From positions 346,745 to 410,744 of the forward strand of contig NZ_POSF01000002.1 of assembly GCF_004343605.1 (NCBI RefSeq): a DNA stretch of 64,000 bases, given 5' to 3'. The stretch's first letter is position 1; every line of letters begins with the position of its first letter. Below, in pieces: positions 1 through 9,359 of the stretch. Both the position numbers and the translations under genes were made by a program. Under the pieces are notes generated by a model, which worked only from the letters and a program-made list of their open reading frames with translations, did not search any database and was not told the DNA's origin. The stretch is from Dehalobacter sp. 12DCB1 (GTDB taxonomy: Bacteria > Bacillota > Desulfitobacteriia > Desulfitobacteriales > Syntrophobotulaceae).

Positions 1-1
1 A

Positions 2-592
2 AACCTCGGAGGGCGGGCCTTAGTTCTAAAAGCAGACGTCAGTGTATTCAGTGAAGCGGAACAATTGATTGCGATGGCCAAAGCGGAATTTGGAACCATT
101 GATATCCTGGTCAATAACGCAGGGATAACCCGCGACGGCTTACTCATGAGGATGTCGGAAGACGATTTTGACCGAGTTGTAGAAGTAGACCTCAAAGGGG
201 TGTTCAATTGTACCCGGCATGCCGTTCCTATCATGGTCAAACAAAAAAGCGGCAGAATCATCAATATCACTTCTGTTGTTGGAATTCTCGGAAATGCAGG
301 GCAGGTTAATTATGCAGCGGCTAAAGCCGGTGTGATTGGACTTACTAAATCCCTGGCCAAGGAAATCGGCAGCAGAAACATCACGGTGAATGCTGTAGCC
401 CCTGGCTTTATCGAGACAGATATGACGTCAGGGTTATCGGATAAAGTGAGAGAACTGACCAAAGAGAGCATTGCTTTAAAAAGGTTCGGTAAACCGGAGA
501 ATATCGCCGATACGGTTTTATTTCTGGCTTCAGACGCCGGTGAATACATTACCGGACAGGTTATAAGCGTTGACGGCGGAATGGCATTTTAG
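2..592 (+). CDS. fabG: 3-oxoacyl-ACP reductase FabG (5' end outside window)
   Basis: NADPH-dependent reduction of 3-oxoacyl-ACP in fatty acid elongation, cytoplasmic. The frame is open from base 2, so the gene enters from the left. The visible 196 residues lack roughly the first 50, including the cofactor-binding TGxxxGIG loop. The short-chain dehydrogenase core is clear: NNAG, the catalytic serine in ITSVVG, and the YxxxK pair in YAAAKAG, followed by the FabG-typical VAPGFIETDM and a C-terminal ITGQVISVDGG. It is followed after 15 bases by fabF, which has its own GGAGGAG site, so it belongs to the fab-acc operon. An internal ATG at 65 is not the start, because conserved family sequence lies upstream of it. 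Confidence 0.95.
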   Translation, partial: NLGGRALVLKADVSVFSEAEQLIAMAKAEFGTIDILVNNAGITRDGLLMRMSEDDFDRVVEVDLKGVFNCTRHAVPIMVKQKSGRIINITSVVGILGNAGQVNYAAAKAGVIGLTKSLAKEIGSRNITVNAVAPGFIETDMTSGLSDKVRELTKESIALKRFGKPENIADTVLFLASDAGEYITGQVISVDGGMAF

Positions 593-607
593 GAGGAGAC
601 CAACAAT

Positions 608-1849
608 ATGAGAACACGCGTAGTTATTACTGGAATTGGGGCGGTTACTCCGCTTGGCAACGATGCAGCCACATTCTGGCAGGGCATCAAAGAGGGAGAA
701 TGCGGAATAGGTCCGATCACAGCCTTTGATACGACGGACCATAAAGTAAAAATTGGTGCGGAGATCAAAAATTTTGATCCTGAAATGCATTTGGACAAGA
801 AAGAAGCCAAACGGATGGACCGCTACTGCCAGTTGGCAGTGGTGGCGGCAGAGCAGGCTTATGAAGACGCGGGTCTGAAAGCAGCCGAGATCGACCCGGA
901 AAGATTAGGGGTTTTGGTTGGATCGGGGATAGGCGGTCTGCTAACGATTGAAGAACAGCACAGCAGACTGACCGAGAAAGGGCCTGGCAGGGTTTCCCCT
1001 TTCTTTATTCCGATGGCGATCAGTAATATGGCTTCAGGGAATATTGCGATCAAGCTTGGTGCCAAAGGAATTAACTACAGTATTGTCACAGCCTGCGCTT
1101 CGGCAACGCATTCCATCGGGGAAGCTTTCTGGAAGATCAGAGACGGTCAAGCGGATATGATTGTTACCGGTGGTGCCGAAGCCCCGATTACGCCTCTGGC
1201 GGTAGCCGGATTTACTTCCATGACCGCTTTGAGCAACAGCAATGATGTCAACAGGGCTTCCATCCCGTTTGACAAGGAGCGGGACGGGTTCGTGATCGGT
1301 GAAGGTGCGGGTATTTTGGTTCTGGAATCTTTGGAGCATGCTAGAAAGAGGAATGCAAGAATCTATGGCGAAGTAGTTGGTTATGGAGCTACCTGCGATG
1401 CCTACCATATGACCGCACCTGCACCGGGAGGGGAAGGCGCGGCCAGAGCGATGAAGCTTGCCTTAGCTGATGCCGGGATTGGTCCGGACGAAATATCCTA
1501 TATCAATCCGCATGGAACAGGTACACCGTACAACGACAAGTTTGAGACGGAAGCGATCAAAGCCATATTTGGAGAAAAAGCTTATCAAATACCGGTGAGT
1601 TCGACAAAATCAATGACCGGTCATCTACTGGGAGCAGCGGGAGCTATAGAGGCGATTATCTGCGCCAAAGCACTGCAGGAGGGCTTTGTACCACCGACGA
1701 TTGGCTATCAGGTTAAAGATGAGGAATGTGACCTGGATTATGTGCCAAATTGCGGACGTAACATGGACTTGACCTACGCCCTATCCAATTCGCTTGGATT
1801 TGGGGGCCATAATGCTACCATTATCTTAAAAAAGTGGTTAGAGGGATAA
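608..1849 (+). CDS. fabF: 3-oxoacyl-ACP synthase II FabF
   Basis: Condensing enzyme that elongates acyl-ACP with malonyl-ACP. The 413-residue length is normal for the family. The catalytic Cys-His-His set is visible: Cys in [10 protein letters not shown] (about residue 163), His in [11 protein letters not shown] (about 304) and His in [12 protein letters not shown] (about 341). ATG at 608 is preceded by GGAGGAG at 591-597. The stop is directly followed by the accB start, which suggests translational coupling. The KSMTGHLLG loop and the C-terminal [10 protein letters not shown] are typical of FabF rather than FabH. Confidence 0.97.
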   Translation: MRTRVVITGIGAVTPLGNDAATFWQGIKEGECGIGPITAFDTTDHKVKIGAEIKNFDPEMHLDKKEAKRMDRYCQLAVVAAEQAYEDAGLKAAEIDPERLGVLVGSGIGGLLTIEEQHSRLTEKGPGRVSPFFIPMAISNMASGNIAIKLGAKGINYSIVTACASATHSIGEAFWKIRDGQADMIVTGGAEAPITPLAVAGFTSMTALSNSNDVNRASIPFDKERDGFVIGEGAGILVLESLEHARKRNARIYGEVVGYGATCDAYHMTAPAPGGEGAARAMKLALADAGIGPDEISYINPHGTGTPYNDKFETEAIKAIFGEKAYQIPVSSTKSMTGHLLGAAGAIEAIICAKALQEGFVPPTIGYQVKDEECDLDYVPNCGRNMDLTYALSNSLGFGGHNATIILKKWLEG

Positions 1850-1850
1850 A

Positions 1851-2312
1851 GTGATGGATTTAAAAGAAATTCAAGAACTGATAAAAATGGTCGATGAGTC
1901 CGGGCTGACTGGATTTGAGTTAAAGCAAGAGGATTATAAAATTGTTTTAAAGAAAGAAAAGCTTCAGCCCATGTTTCAGCCTGCGCTTCAACCCATACAG
2001 AGCTTTATGCCCGGGGCTGCAGCTGGAAAAGAGGCGATGACTCCGGAACATCCAAGTTCTAAAACTGAAGCGCCGCAGACGATCAATGCCCCGATTGTCG
2101 GAACCTTTTACCTGGCACCGTCACCCGGAGAGAAACCCTTTGTTAATGTGGGCAGCAAAGTCAAAAAAGGGGATACGCTTTGCATTGTCGAGGCGATGAA
2201 GCTGATGAATGAGATTGAAGCTGAAGAAGACTTGCAAATCTTAAGCATTCTGGTTAATGACGGACAAATGGTCGAATTTGGCCAGCCACTGTTTGAAATT
2301 AATACCAAGTAG
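1851..2312 (+). CDS. accB: Biotin carboxyl carrier protein of acetyl-CoA carboxylase
   Basis: Carries biotin between the carboxylase (AccC) and the carboxyltransferase (AccA/AccD). The N-terminal 40 residues are the usual AccB lead region. A Pro/Ala-rich linker follows (about residues 39-80), then a biotinyl domain with the acceptor Lys in EAMKLMNE (about residue 117). The start is either GTG 1851 or ATG 1854, one codon apart. The first is one base after the fabF stop. The BirA encoded downstream at 6039 is the expected ligase. Confidence 0.96.
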   Translation: MMDLKEIQELIKMVDESGLTGFELKQEDYKIVLKKEKLQPMFQPALQPIQSFMPGAAAGKEAMTPEHPSSKTEAPQTINAPIVGTFYLAPSPGEKPFVNVGSKVKKGDTLCIVEAMKLMNEIEAEEDLQILSILVNDGQMVEFGQPLFEINTK

Positions 2313-2348
2313 CGGTAAGGCTGCAGCGGAACTATTATGGAGGTAAGG

Positions 2349-2771
2349 ATGCTGAACATCAAAGAGATTCAGGAGATTATTCCGCATCGGTACCCGTTCC
2401 TTCTTCTGGATCGAGTCGAAGAGCTTGAGGAAGGTAAAAGGGTCGTTGCTTATAAAAATGTTACGATCAATGAGTATTTTTTTCAGGGACATTTTCCGCA
2501 AGAACCGGTAATGCCCGGTGTACTCATTATTGAAGCGCTGGCTCAGGCTGGTGCGGTAGCTTTATTAAAAATGGAAAAATATCAGGGCAAGCTCGCTTAT
2601 TTTACCGGAATTGACAATGCCAAGTTCCGAAGGAAGGTATTTCCCGGTGATGTGCTGAGACTGGAAGTAGAGATCATAAAAATCAAAGGCCCTGCCGGCA
2701 TTGGTAAAGCCCTTGCCACGGTTGACGGGGAAAAAGCTGTCGAAGCCGAAATTAAGTTTTTTATCAGTTAA
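2349..2771 (+). CDS. fabZ: 3-hydroxyacyl-ACP dehydratase FabZ
   Basis: Dehydrates 3-hydroxyacyl-ACP in fatty acid elongation. It is a hot-dog fold protein of 140 residues. Family motifs are [12 protein letters not shown] at the N-terminus and [20 protein letters not shown], which holds the catalytic His and Glu. An upstream in-frame ATG at 2337 exists, but GGAGGT at 2339-2344 overlaps it and is correctly spaced for ATG 2349, so 2349 is the chosen start. It sits between accB and accC, an arrangement common in Clostridia. Confidence 0.96.
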   Translation: MLNIKEIQEIIPHRYPFLLLDRVEELEEGKRVVAYKNVTINEYFFQGHFPQEPVMPGVLIIEALAQAGAVALLKMEKYQGKLAYFTGIDNAKFRRKVFPGDVLRLEVEIIKIKGPAGIGKALATVDGEKAVEAEIKFFIS

Positions 2772-2791
2772 TAAAGTTGGTGGGTGAAAAC

Positions 2792-4141
2792 TTGTTCAAA
2801 AAAATACTCATTGCCAACAGAGGCGAAATAGCGGTCCGGATTATTCGGGCCTGCAGGGAAATTGGAGTTACAACAGTTGCGGTTTATTCGGAAGCTGACC
2901 GGAACTCCCTGCATGTAGATCTTGCTGATGAGGCGGTTTGTATCGGACCGGCCAGAGCAAAGGACAGCTATCTGAATACCAAGAATATTATTAGTGCAAC
3001 GGTTCTGACGGGCGCGGAAGCCATCCATCCAGGATTTGGCTTCTTAGCAGAAAATAGCAAATTTGCTGAGATGTGCAAAGCGTGCCATATCGCATTTATT
3101 GGTCCTGACCCGGAAGTGATTGAAATGATGGGGAATAAAGCAAAGGCCCGGCAGATCATGGGTCAGGCGGGAGTCCCTCTCGTTCCCGGTATTGAAGGTG
3201 TGTTGGCCAATTTTAAACAGGCAGAGGCTTCTGCAGAGCGTATTGGCTATCCGGTTATGCTGAAGGCATCGGCCGGCGGTGGAGGCAAGGGTATCCGGAT
3301 TGTCTGGAGCCGGGATGAACTGAAAAAAGCTTATGATATGGCCAAGAAAGAAGCCCAGGCTGCCTTTGATGATGATTCGATGTATTTAGAGAAATATCTG
3401 GTGGAGCCGAGACATATCGAATTTCAGATTCTGGCGGACCACTATGGAAATGTCATTCACCTCGGAGAAAGAGACTGTTCGATCCAACGCAGAAATCAAA
3501 AAGTCATCGAAGAGGCTCCTTCAACCGTTCTGAGTGATGAGCTCAGGCAGAAAATGGGGGATACTGCTGTCCGTGCTGCTCAAGCGGTAGGTTATAAGAG
3601 CGCCGGGACCATCGAATTTTTGCTCGACAACAACGGTGACTATTACTTTATGGAAATGAATACCCGCATCCAGGTTGAGCATCCCGTAACCGAACTGGTT
3701 ACAGGAATTGATATTGTGAAGGAACAACTGAAGATTGCCTCGGGAGAACAGTTAAACATCCGACAGGACGATGTACAAGTCCACGGACATGCCATTGAAT
3801 GCCGAATCAATGCCGAGAATCCCGCACTTGGATTCAGGCCGTCCCCCGGTAAAGTGAATATCCTTTTCTGGCCCGGAGGAAATGGTGTAAGACTGGACAG
3901 CGCACTCTATAGCGGCTATGATATCCCGCCGACCTATGATTCAATGATTGCGAAACTGATTACGCACGGCCAGGACAGGAATGAAGCCATCGGTAAAATG
4001 CGTAGGGCCTTGGATGAATTTATCATTGAAGGTATTGACACGAATATTGAATTCCTGTTTCAGATTCTGAATAACCCGAAATTTATCCGCGCAGAAATTG
4101 ACACATCCTTCATTGCCAAAGAATTTGACTATGGAGCGTAA
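2792..4141 (+). CDS. accC: Acetyl-CoA carboxylase, biotin carboxylase subunit
   Basis: ATP-dependent carboxylation of the AccB-bound biotin with bicarbonate. It has an ATP-grasp fold, and the 449 residues match the family length. Visible motifs are FKKILIANRGEIAVR (N-terminal), GGGGKGIR (ATP loop), HIEFQILAD, the MEMNTRIQVEHPVTE active-site stretch and the C-terminal RPSPGKV. TTG at 2792 is preferred because a GGTGGG stretch lies 7-12 bases upstream and the protein then starts as homologues do. TTG at 2777 would add five residues. Confidence 0.96.
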   Translation: MFKKILIANRGEIAVRIIRACREIGVTTVAVYSEADRNSLHVDLADEAVCIGPARAKDSYLNTKNIISATVLTGAEAIHPGFGFLAENSKFAEMCKACHIAFIGPDPEVIEMMGNKAKARQIMGQAGVPLVPGIEGVLANFKQAEASAERIGYPVMLKASAGGGGKGIRIVWSRDELKKAYDMAKKEAQAAFDDDSMYLEKYLVEPRHIEFQILADHYGNVIHLGERDCSIQRRNQKVIEEAPSTVLSDELRQKMGDTAVRAAQAVGYKSAGTIEFLLDNNGDYYFMEMNTRIQVEHPVTELVTGIDIVKEQLKIASGEQLNIRQDDVQVHGHAIECRINAENPALGFRPSPGKVNILFWPGGNGVRLDSALYSGYDIPPTYDSMIAKLITHGQDRNEAIGKMRRALDEFIIEGIDTNIEFLFQILNNPKFIRAEIDTSFIAKEFDYGA

Positions 4142-4176
4142 TGACAGCCATAAAAAAATGATTACGGTTGGTGCTC

Positions 4177-5073
4177 ATGTTTAAATTGAACAGGGTTTTT
4201 AAGAAACCGCGTTATCTAACCATACAACAGAATAATAGTCAGCCGGTACCGGCGGAGATAGAAGGGCAGAGGGAAAAGAGTGTTTTGCCTGCTATTCCAA
4301 ACGGACTGTGGACAAAATGTCCGAATTGCGGAGAGACCGTCTATACAAAGGATCTCAGTAATAATCACAAGGTCTGTGTCCGCTGCGGCTACCATTTCAG
4401 GATGGGAGCCTGGGAAAGAGTCGAGTTGATCATGGACACAGGAACATTTAAAGAAATTAATCAGGATATGAAAAGTGTTAATCCGTTGGACTTTAATGGT
4501 TATGCAGAGAAAATTAGCACTGGTCAGGAGAAAACGGGTCTTTCGGAAGCCGTACTGACAGGGTATGGCAAGATTCATGGTCAGGATGCTGTGATTGCGG
4601 TGATGGACAGTAACTTTATGATGGGCAGCATGGGCTCGGTCGTCGGCGAGAAAGTGACCCGGGCGTTTGAATTTGCCGCTGAAAGGAAAATGCCGATCAT
4701 TGCTTTTACTGCTTCAGGCGGGGCCAGGATGCAGGAAGGGATGTTTTCCTTGATGCAGATGGCCAAAACATCTGCAGCCGTTGGCAGACACAGTCGGCAG
4801 GGAGGACTGTATATCGCGGTTTTGACAGACCCGACAACGGGCGGCGTCACGGCCAGTTTCCCGATGCTGGGAGACATTATTTTAGCAGAGCCGGACGCGT
4901 TGATCGGCTTTGCCGGCAAAAGAGTCATTCAACAGACCATCAGGCAGGAGCTGCCGGAAGGCTTTCAGAAAGCAGAATTTCTTTTGGAACACGGTTTCAT
5001 TGATAAAATCGTGGCCAGAGAGGACCTCAAATTAACCTTGTCTCGCCTGATTAAGCTTCATTACAGGCGTTAA
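4177..5073 (+). CDS. accD: Acetyl-CoA carboxylase carboxyltransferase subunit beta
   Basis: Beta half of the carboxyltransferase that moves CO2 from biotin to acetyl-CoA. An N-terminal zinc ribbon of form CPNC-x15-CVRC (about residues 44-66) precedes a crotonase-like domain with [12 protein letters not shown] and [17 protein letters not shown], both typical of AccD. The length of about 298 residues is normal. The start is uncertain: TTG 4168, GTG 4171 and ATG 4177 are all in frame with no strong ribosome site. ATG 4177 is chosen. Confidence 0.95.
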   Translation: MFKLNRVFKKPRYLTIQQNNSQPVPAEIEGQREKSVLPAIPNGLWTKCPNCGETVYTKDLSNNHKVCVRCGYHFRMGAWERVELIMDTGTFKEINQDMKSVNPLDFNGYAEKISTGQEKTGLSEAVLTGYGKIHGQDAVIAVMDSNFMMGSMGSVVGEKVTRAFEFAAERKMPIIAFTASGGARMQEGMFSLMQMAKTSAAVGRHSRQGGLYIAVLTDPTTGGVTASFPMLGDIILAEPDALIGFAGKRVIQQTIRQELPEGFQKAEFLLEHGFIDKIVAREDLKLTLSRLIKLHYRR

Positions 5074-5094
5074 GCAAAAAGACGGAGTGTGGCT

Positions 5095-6042
5095 ATGCTC
5101 GAGCGGGAAAAAGAATTAGCGGAACTGAATAATAAACTGCGTGATTTGAGGAAGCTTGCGGAAGATAAGCAAGCCGACTTTTCATCAGAGATTGAGGGAT
5201 TAGAAGAGAAGCTTACCAGGATGAAAGAGGAAGCATTCTCAAATTTGACGGCGATGGATAAGCTGACCCTGTCCCGAATGGTGGAAAGACCCACCACGCT
5301 CGATTATATCGAGCGGATTTTTCACTCCTTTATTGAGCTGCATGGAGACCGGATGTATCGGGATGATCCCTGCATTGTCGGCGGCGTTGCCAGACTGGGG
5401 GACCTGCCGGTAACGGTCATTGGCCAGCAAAAAGGCAGAAATATCAAAGAAAATGTCAAAAGAAATTTCGGGATGACAAATCCCGAAGGTTACCGCAAAG
5501 CGTTAAGGCTTATGAAGCAGGCGGAAAAATTTCATCGGCCAGTGATTTGCTTTATTGATACACCAGGCGCTGATCCTGGTATCGGCGCGGAGGAACGGGG
5601 CCAAGGGGAAGCAATCGCACGCAACCTGATGGAAATGGCCAGCCTGCGGACGCCTGTTATTTCTATTGTTCTGGGAGAGGGAGGCAGCGGCGGGGCGTTG
5701 GCCCTGTCGATCGCAGACGAGATCTGGATGCTGGAGCATTCGATCTATTCCATACTGTCTCCGGAAGGTTTTGCCAGTATCCTTTGGAAGGATTCCTCCA
5801 GAGCGAAAGAGGCAGCCCAGATCATGAAGATTACTGCGCAGGATTTGCAGCAAATGGGCCTAATCGACAAGGTTCTGCCGGAGCCTATGGGCGGTGCCCA
5901 TCATGATCCTGAGGCTATGGCTGCCGTGATCAAGGAACATTTGTTAAAGGTCCCGTTCAGGACTATGCTGGAACAGCTCGACGATGTTCTTGAAAGGCGT
6001 TATCAGAAATACCGCAGGATAGGGGCTTATACCGAGTCATGA
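5095..6042 (+). CDS. accA: Acetyl-CoA carboxylase carboxyltransferase subunit alpha
   Basis: Alpha half of the carboxyltransferase. The N-terminal 70 residues are charged and predicted helical. The crotonase-like domain then carries [34 protein letters not shown] and [11 protein letters not shown]. At 315 residues it is normal for the family. ATG 5095 is preceded by GGAG at 5084-5087, which is better placed than for GTG 5089. The stop overlaps the birA start by four bases (ATGA), suggesting coupled translation of the carboxylase and its biotin ligase. Confidence 0.96.
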   Translation: MLEREKELAELNNKLRDLRKLAEDKQADFSSEIEGLEEKLTRMKEEAFSNLTAMDKLTLSRMVERPTTLDYIERIFHSFIELHGDRMYRDDPCIVGGVARLGDLPVTVIGQQKGRNIKENVKRNFGMTNPEGYRKALRLMKQAEKFHRPVICFIDTPGADPGIGAEERGQGEAIARNLMEMASLRTPVISIVLGEGGSGGALALSIADEIWMLEHSIYSILSPEGFASILWKDSSRAKEAAQIMKITAQDLQQMGLIDKVLPEPMGGAHHDPEAMAAVIKEHLLKVPFRTMLEQLDDVLERRYQKYRRIGAYTES

Positions 6043-6857
6043 ACGAATCTCTCAGCCCTGGAAAAATAACGCAATATCTTCGGACAACTTTTCTAGGAAG
6101 AAAGATCCTTTGTTTTGACGTGCTGGATTCCACCAACAGTGAAGCAGCCCGCAGAGCTTTGGCTGAAGAAGAAGGAACCGTGATCATCAGCGAACAGCAG
6201 ACGGCAGGCCGGGGACGTTTTGGACGAAAGTGGCAGTCACCGGGAGGCAAGGGGATTTGGATGTCAATCATTTTAAAACCTCAACTGCCGCCGGATGTGA
6301 TACCCCAGCTGACGCTGACCGGCGCAGCGGCAGTATGCCTGGCAGTGGACGAAGCAGCTATTTCTTTCCCAGGAAGAGGGATTACTATCAAATGGCCAAA
6401 TGATCTATTCCTGAACGGAAAGAAGGCCGGAGGGATTCTGACGGAAATGTCGGTCAGCAGCAGGCGGACCTCGGTAGTGGTGATTGGCATTGGTCTGAAT
6501 GTGAACCTTGCTGAGACGGATTTTCCTGATGGACTGAATTCTACAGCGACTTCTTTACGTCTTGAGACGGGCAGGGAACACGACAGGGCCAGACTGACAG
6601 CCGGAATCCTGAATGGGTTTGAACCACTTTACCTGGAATATCTCAGCACGGTTGATTTAGGCAGGACCTTAACCATTTGCCGGGAGCGTTCCGAAGTCAT
6701 AGGCAGAAAAGTGGTCCTCGAAAACAGGGAGGGGCCGGCGCAGACAGCTGAGGTAATTGACCTCGGACCTAAAGGGGAATTGATCGTGAGGCTGGTGCAG
6801 ACCGGAGAGATCAAAGCGATCATCTCGGGAGAAATTACTGTGGCCCTACACGATTAA
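6039..6857 (+). CDS. birA: Biotin--[acetyl-CoA-carboxylase] ligase, lacking the DNA-binding domain
   Basis: Activates biotin with ATP and attaches it to AccB. The catalytic domain starts almost at once: [10 protein letters not shown], then the biotinyl-AMP loop [26 protein letters not shown] and GIGLNVN, followed by a C-terminal SH3-like domain with GEITV. About 65 residues of winged helix present in two-domain BirA repressors are absent. The protein is therefore a ligase only, and biotin-dependent repression of bioY cannot come from it. It overlaps accA by four bases. Confidence 0.95.
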   Translation: MNESLSPGKITQYLRTTFLGRKILCFDVLDSTNSEAARRALAEEEGTVIISEQQTAGRGRFGRKWQSPGGKGIWMSIILKPQLPPDVIPQLTLTGAAAVCLAVDEAAISFPGRGITIKWPNDLFLNGKKAGGILTEMSVSSRRTSVVVIGIGLNVNLAETDFPDGLNSTATSLRLETGREHDRARLTAGILNGFEPLYLEYLSTVDLGRTLTICRERSEVIGRKVVLENREGPAQTAEVIDLGPKGELIVRLVQTGEIKAIISGEITVALHD

Positions 6858-6914
6858 ACGAGAAGTACGTTCGCGTTTCCCGAAATGAATACAGTATTTA
6901 CATAGAAAATGGCA

Positions 6915-6943
6915 TTGAAAACGAAGCGTCCTAATGATATAGT
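6915..6943 (+). promoter_or_regulatory. Sigma-A type promoter for bioY
   Basis: TTGAAA at 6915-6920, a 17-base spacer and TATAGT at 6938-6943, about 45 bases before the bioY start. It gives bioY a transcript separate from the upstream operon. No BirA-type operator palindrome is evident, in agreement with the ligase-only BirA. Confidence 0.65.
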
Positions 6944-6991
6944 ACTGAGAATATAGTTTATTACATGAGAGAACAGAACGGAGGAATGATG

Positions 6992-7615
6992 ATGATTCAA
7001 AATTTGCATACGCTCGAAGTTTACCGTCAAAAACGTTTGTCCTATTTCCAATGGCGCACGCAGTCAACGACGTTTGCCAAAATTGCTCTGGCAGTAAGTC
7101 TTGCCTGCCTGACCGGCCTGCTTGCGCAGGTAAAAATCTACCTGCCATTTACCCCTGTACCGTTGGTAGCTTCCCAGCTCGGAGTGATCCTGGCCGCCGT
7201 GCTATTGGGCAGAAAATGGGGCGGTATCAGTATGGCAATCTATGCTGTCGGCGGTTTGGCAGGAATTCCGTGGTTTGCGGGTTTCAAAGGCGGCGCGGCG
7301 GCGCTTGCCGGGCCGACAGTTGGTTATGTGTTCGGTTTTATCCTTGCAGCCCTGTTTATCGGCGGTATGATTGATTCCAGAACCCAAAACCGTAAAGCTT
7401 TGCCTCTGACCGGCATTATCCTTTTTGCCCAGCTTGTCCTCGTCTATGTTCCGGGGTTAATATCCCTGACCTTATGGCTCTGGTCGACCGGACAGACAGT
7501 TACCCTGGCCGGAGTCCTCTTGATGGGCTATATACCCTTTATTGTCGGAGATATTCTGAAGTCACTCGTCGGAGCAGCGGCTGCTAAGGCCATTGTCCCG
7601 ATGGAAAAATACTAG
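6992..7615 (+). CDS. bioY: BioY, substrate-binding membrane subunit of an ECF biotin transporter
   Basis: Integral membrane biotin-capture protein, about six hydrophobic segments over about 207 residues. Family features include the PFTPVPLVASQLGV stretch, GRKWGGISMAIYAVGGLAGIPWFAGFKGG and the C-terminal YIPFIVGDILKSLVGAA. Three consecutive Met codons occur at 6986-6994 behind GGAGG at 6980-6984. The last (6992) has the best spacing, although an open frame extends up to ATG 6965. No ECF ATPase genes are nearby, so it must use shared energising subunits or act alone. It follows birA, so biotin import and attachment are adjacent. Confidence 0.92.
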   Translation: MIQNLHTLEVYRQKRLSYFQWRTQSTTFAKIALAVSLACLTGLLAQVKIYLPFTPVPLVASQLGVILAAVLLGRKWGGISMAIYAVGGLAGIPWFAGFKGGAAALAGPTVGYVFGFILAALFIGGMIDSRTQNRKALPLTGIILFAQLVLVYVPGLISLTLWLWSTGQTVTLAGVLLMGYIPFIVGDILKSLVGAAAAKAIVPMEKY

Positions 7616-7643
7616 CACAGCGTCCATTTGGGTTAACATTTGA

Positions 7644-7733
7644 TTAAAGCAGCACTTCAATAATAATAAGTACAAGAATAATGACAACCAAGAACGCTGC
7701 ACGCTGACCATATTTAAATGTATAGGCGTACAT
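7644..7733 (-). CDS. YjcZ-like small sporulation membrane protein
   Basis: A 29-residue frame. ATG at 7733 is preceded, on the minus strand, by GGAGGG about 7 bases upstream. The product starts MYAYTFKYG and continues as one hydrophobic helix (AAFLVVIILVLIIIEVLL). This matches the pattern of the YjcZ family: a short aromatic/Gly head followed by a single membrane segment, found in Bacillus and Clostridia and tied to sporulation. The assignment is by pattern only. It lies alone between bioY and the CapA-like gene, and a hairpin at 7806-7853 separates it from the latter. Confidence 0.7.
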   Translation of the reverse strand: MYAYTFKYGQRAAFLVVIILVLIIIEVLL

Positions 7734-7805
7734 GCCGGATCCCTCCTGCGATTTGTAAGATATTTGATTTATTTTATTCTATGAAGGCAGGGAGATCAAG
7801 GTGAT

Positions 7806-7853
7806 AAAGATAAACCTATGGACATATGAACATATGCACATAGGTTTATCTTT
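7806..7853. terminator. Hairpin between capA-like gene and yjcZ-like gene
   Basis: A perfect 15-bp inverted repeat: AAAGATAAACCTATG at 7806-7820 and its complement at 7839-7853, with an 18-base loop. It lies just beyond the stop of the minus-strand CapA-like gene and most likely ends that transcript. The plus-strand side continues into TTTTGTGGTTTTT. Confidence 0.65.
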
Positions 7854-7873
7854 TGTGGTTTTTAATTCTTTCA

Positions 7874-9130
7874 TTAGTCGGATTGGGATTCGAATTCTTT
7901 TCCTGCTTCTGGCATTAGTTTCTGCACAGTATCCCTGCAGAACCGGATCCGTTCCAGATCTGCATCCTTCAGAAGGGGATACAGTCCCGGATTATCCAGC
8001 GCAGCTTTGGCTGGTATAACCTCATAAATCAATTGATTATTCAGGCGTTTTTTATTCACCCAAGTAGGAACGGCATCCGCCTGGAGAACCTGATGGGTGT
8101 GATCTGGATATACCCTGATTGTCACATTGGCGATAATCCCCTGTTCAGTATAAATGTTATCGACGGTTTCCTGACGCTGATCGGAGATGAAATTTCCCTG
8201 AGAATAAAAAACCGGAACAGTTCCATTGTTGTCTGTGGCCAAAAATACCAAGGGCTGGAGCACATGCGGATGACCCCCAAAAATCACATCTGCGCCGCAG
8301 TCAGCCAGTACGGAGGCCAAGTCCTGCTGAAAAGTACTAGGCAGTCGCTGATATTCATCTCCCCAGTGCATACACAAAATGACAATCTCTGCTCCGGCCT
8401 GTCTTGCTTCAGCAATTCTTGCCTTAATGACTTCCACTGAACTGTCAAAATCCTGCGGGTCAAAGGTATCCAACAGTCCGGTCATGTTGACAGGAAGGAT
8501 TAGACCATTGATGCTCAGGCTGCCATCGTTTTGCGGATAGCCGTAGCCAAAATTGACAAACGCCACTTTGACACCTTTGATGTGTTTGATGACATAGGTG
8601 GTTTCCTTCTCGGTAGCCTTGACACCGATAATATCCAGTCCCTTGTTTCTGACAACATCGATCGTCCGGTAGAATCCGGTGATATCCTGATCTAAACGGT
8701 GGTTGTTAGCCGCGGTTACAATGTCGACGCCTGATGTTTTGAGCGCGTCAATGATCGAATCGGGGGTATTGAATTTAGGATATCCTGAATAGCCCTGTTC
8801 AGGCCCAGCCAGCGAGGTTTCCAGGTTGGCCACGGCCATATCGGCTTTTTCAAGATACCGTTTAACATACTGAAACTGGCTGCTGAAATCATACAAACCT
8901 GTTGAAGAATCGTAAGCGGCCATATAGACCGTGTTATGAATCAGGATGTCGCCGACGGAAGCGATAGAGATATCCACATAGGAAGGCTCCGGCTCCGATT
9001 CCGGAAGCGGCGAAGGATTCGGAGGCTTTTGAAACGAGATCTGGTTGGCATATTGGTAGGCGATCATACCGCCAGCAATGAATACGGCAGCGACTGTGCA
9101 GAGGAGGATAATCAGGAGTCTTCTTTTCAT
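7874..9130 (-). CDS. CapA family protein (PGA_cap metallophosphoesterase fold)
   Basis: Membrane-anchored extracellular protein of about 418 residues. One N-terminal membrane segment (about residues 4-22) and a Pro/Glu linker are followed by a PGA_cap domain with SVGDILIHNTVYMAA, VANLETSLAG, ALKTSGVDIVTAANNH, LCMHWGDEYQ and GGHPHVLQP. This is the conserved calcineurin-like motif set of CapA/PgsA. The family includes the Bacillus poly-gamma-glutamate synthesis protein CapA, but no capB or capC is present, so a role in poly-glutamate is not supported. ATG 9130 is preferred because GAGG lies 8 bases upstream. A start at 9160 would lack a site. Confidence 0.85.
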   Translation of the reverse strand: MKRRLLIILLCTVAAVFIAGGMIAYQYANQISFQKPPNPSPLPESEPEPSYVDISIASVGDILIHNTVYMAAYDSSTGLYDFSSQFQYVKRYLEKADMAVANLETSLAGPEQGYSGYPKFNTPDSIIDALKTSGVDIVTAANNHRLDQDITGFYRTIDVVRNKGLDIIGVKATEKETTYVIKHIKGVKVAFVNFGYGYPQNDGSLSINGLILPVNMTGLLDTFDPQDFDSSVEVIKARIAEARQAGAEIVILCMHWGDEYQRLPSTFQQDLASVLADCGADVIFGGHPHVLQPLVFLATDNNGTVPVFYSQGNFISDQRQETVDNIYTEQGIIANVTIRVYPDHTHQVLQADAVPTWVNKKRLNNQLIYEVIPAKAALDNPGLYPLLKDADLERIRFCRDTVQKLMPEAGKEFESQSD

Positions 9131-9246
9131 AAGCATGACCTCAAAGGGTATTTTTATCAATTTTTGATCATAGATTTTTGAGTCATAGTCTGGCCTTGTT
9201 AGACTTGTCTGCGAATAGGATGGTTGCTTTTAGTCATTATAATACA

Positions 9247-9275
9247 TTTACTTCAAAGCGAAAACCAATTATAAT
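9247..9275 (+). promoter_or_regulatory. Possible sigma-A promoter for citrate synthase
   Basis: TTTACT at 9247-9252, 17 bases, then TATAAT at 9270-9275, about 85 bases before the start codon. The -10 box is perfect and the -35 box weak. Confidence 0.45.
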
Positions 9276-9359
9276 GACAGGAAGAATAAATGATGAATGT
9301 TGCCGCTAAAAGGCTTGGTGCCAGCCGAGCTTTCTTTATGGTCCAGAGGAGGTAGGGGA

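Noticed and set aside
7874..9130. Poly-gamma-glutamate capsule operon
   Set aside because: Only the CapA-like protein is present; the synthetase genes capB and capC are absent, so the pathway cannot be claimed.
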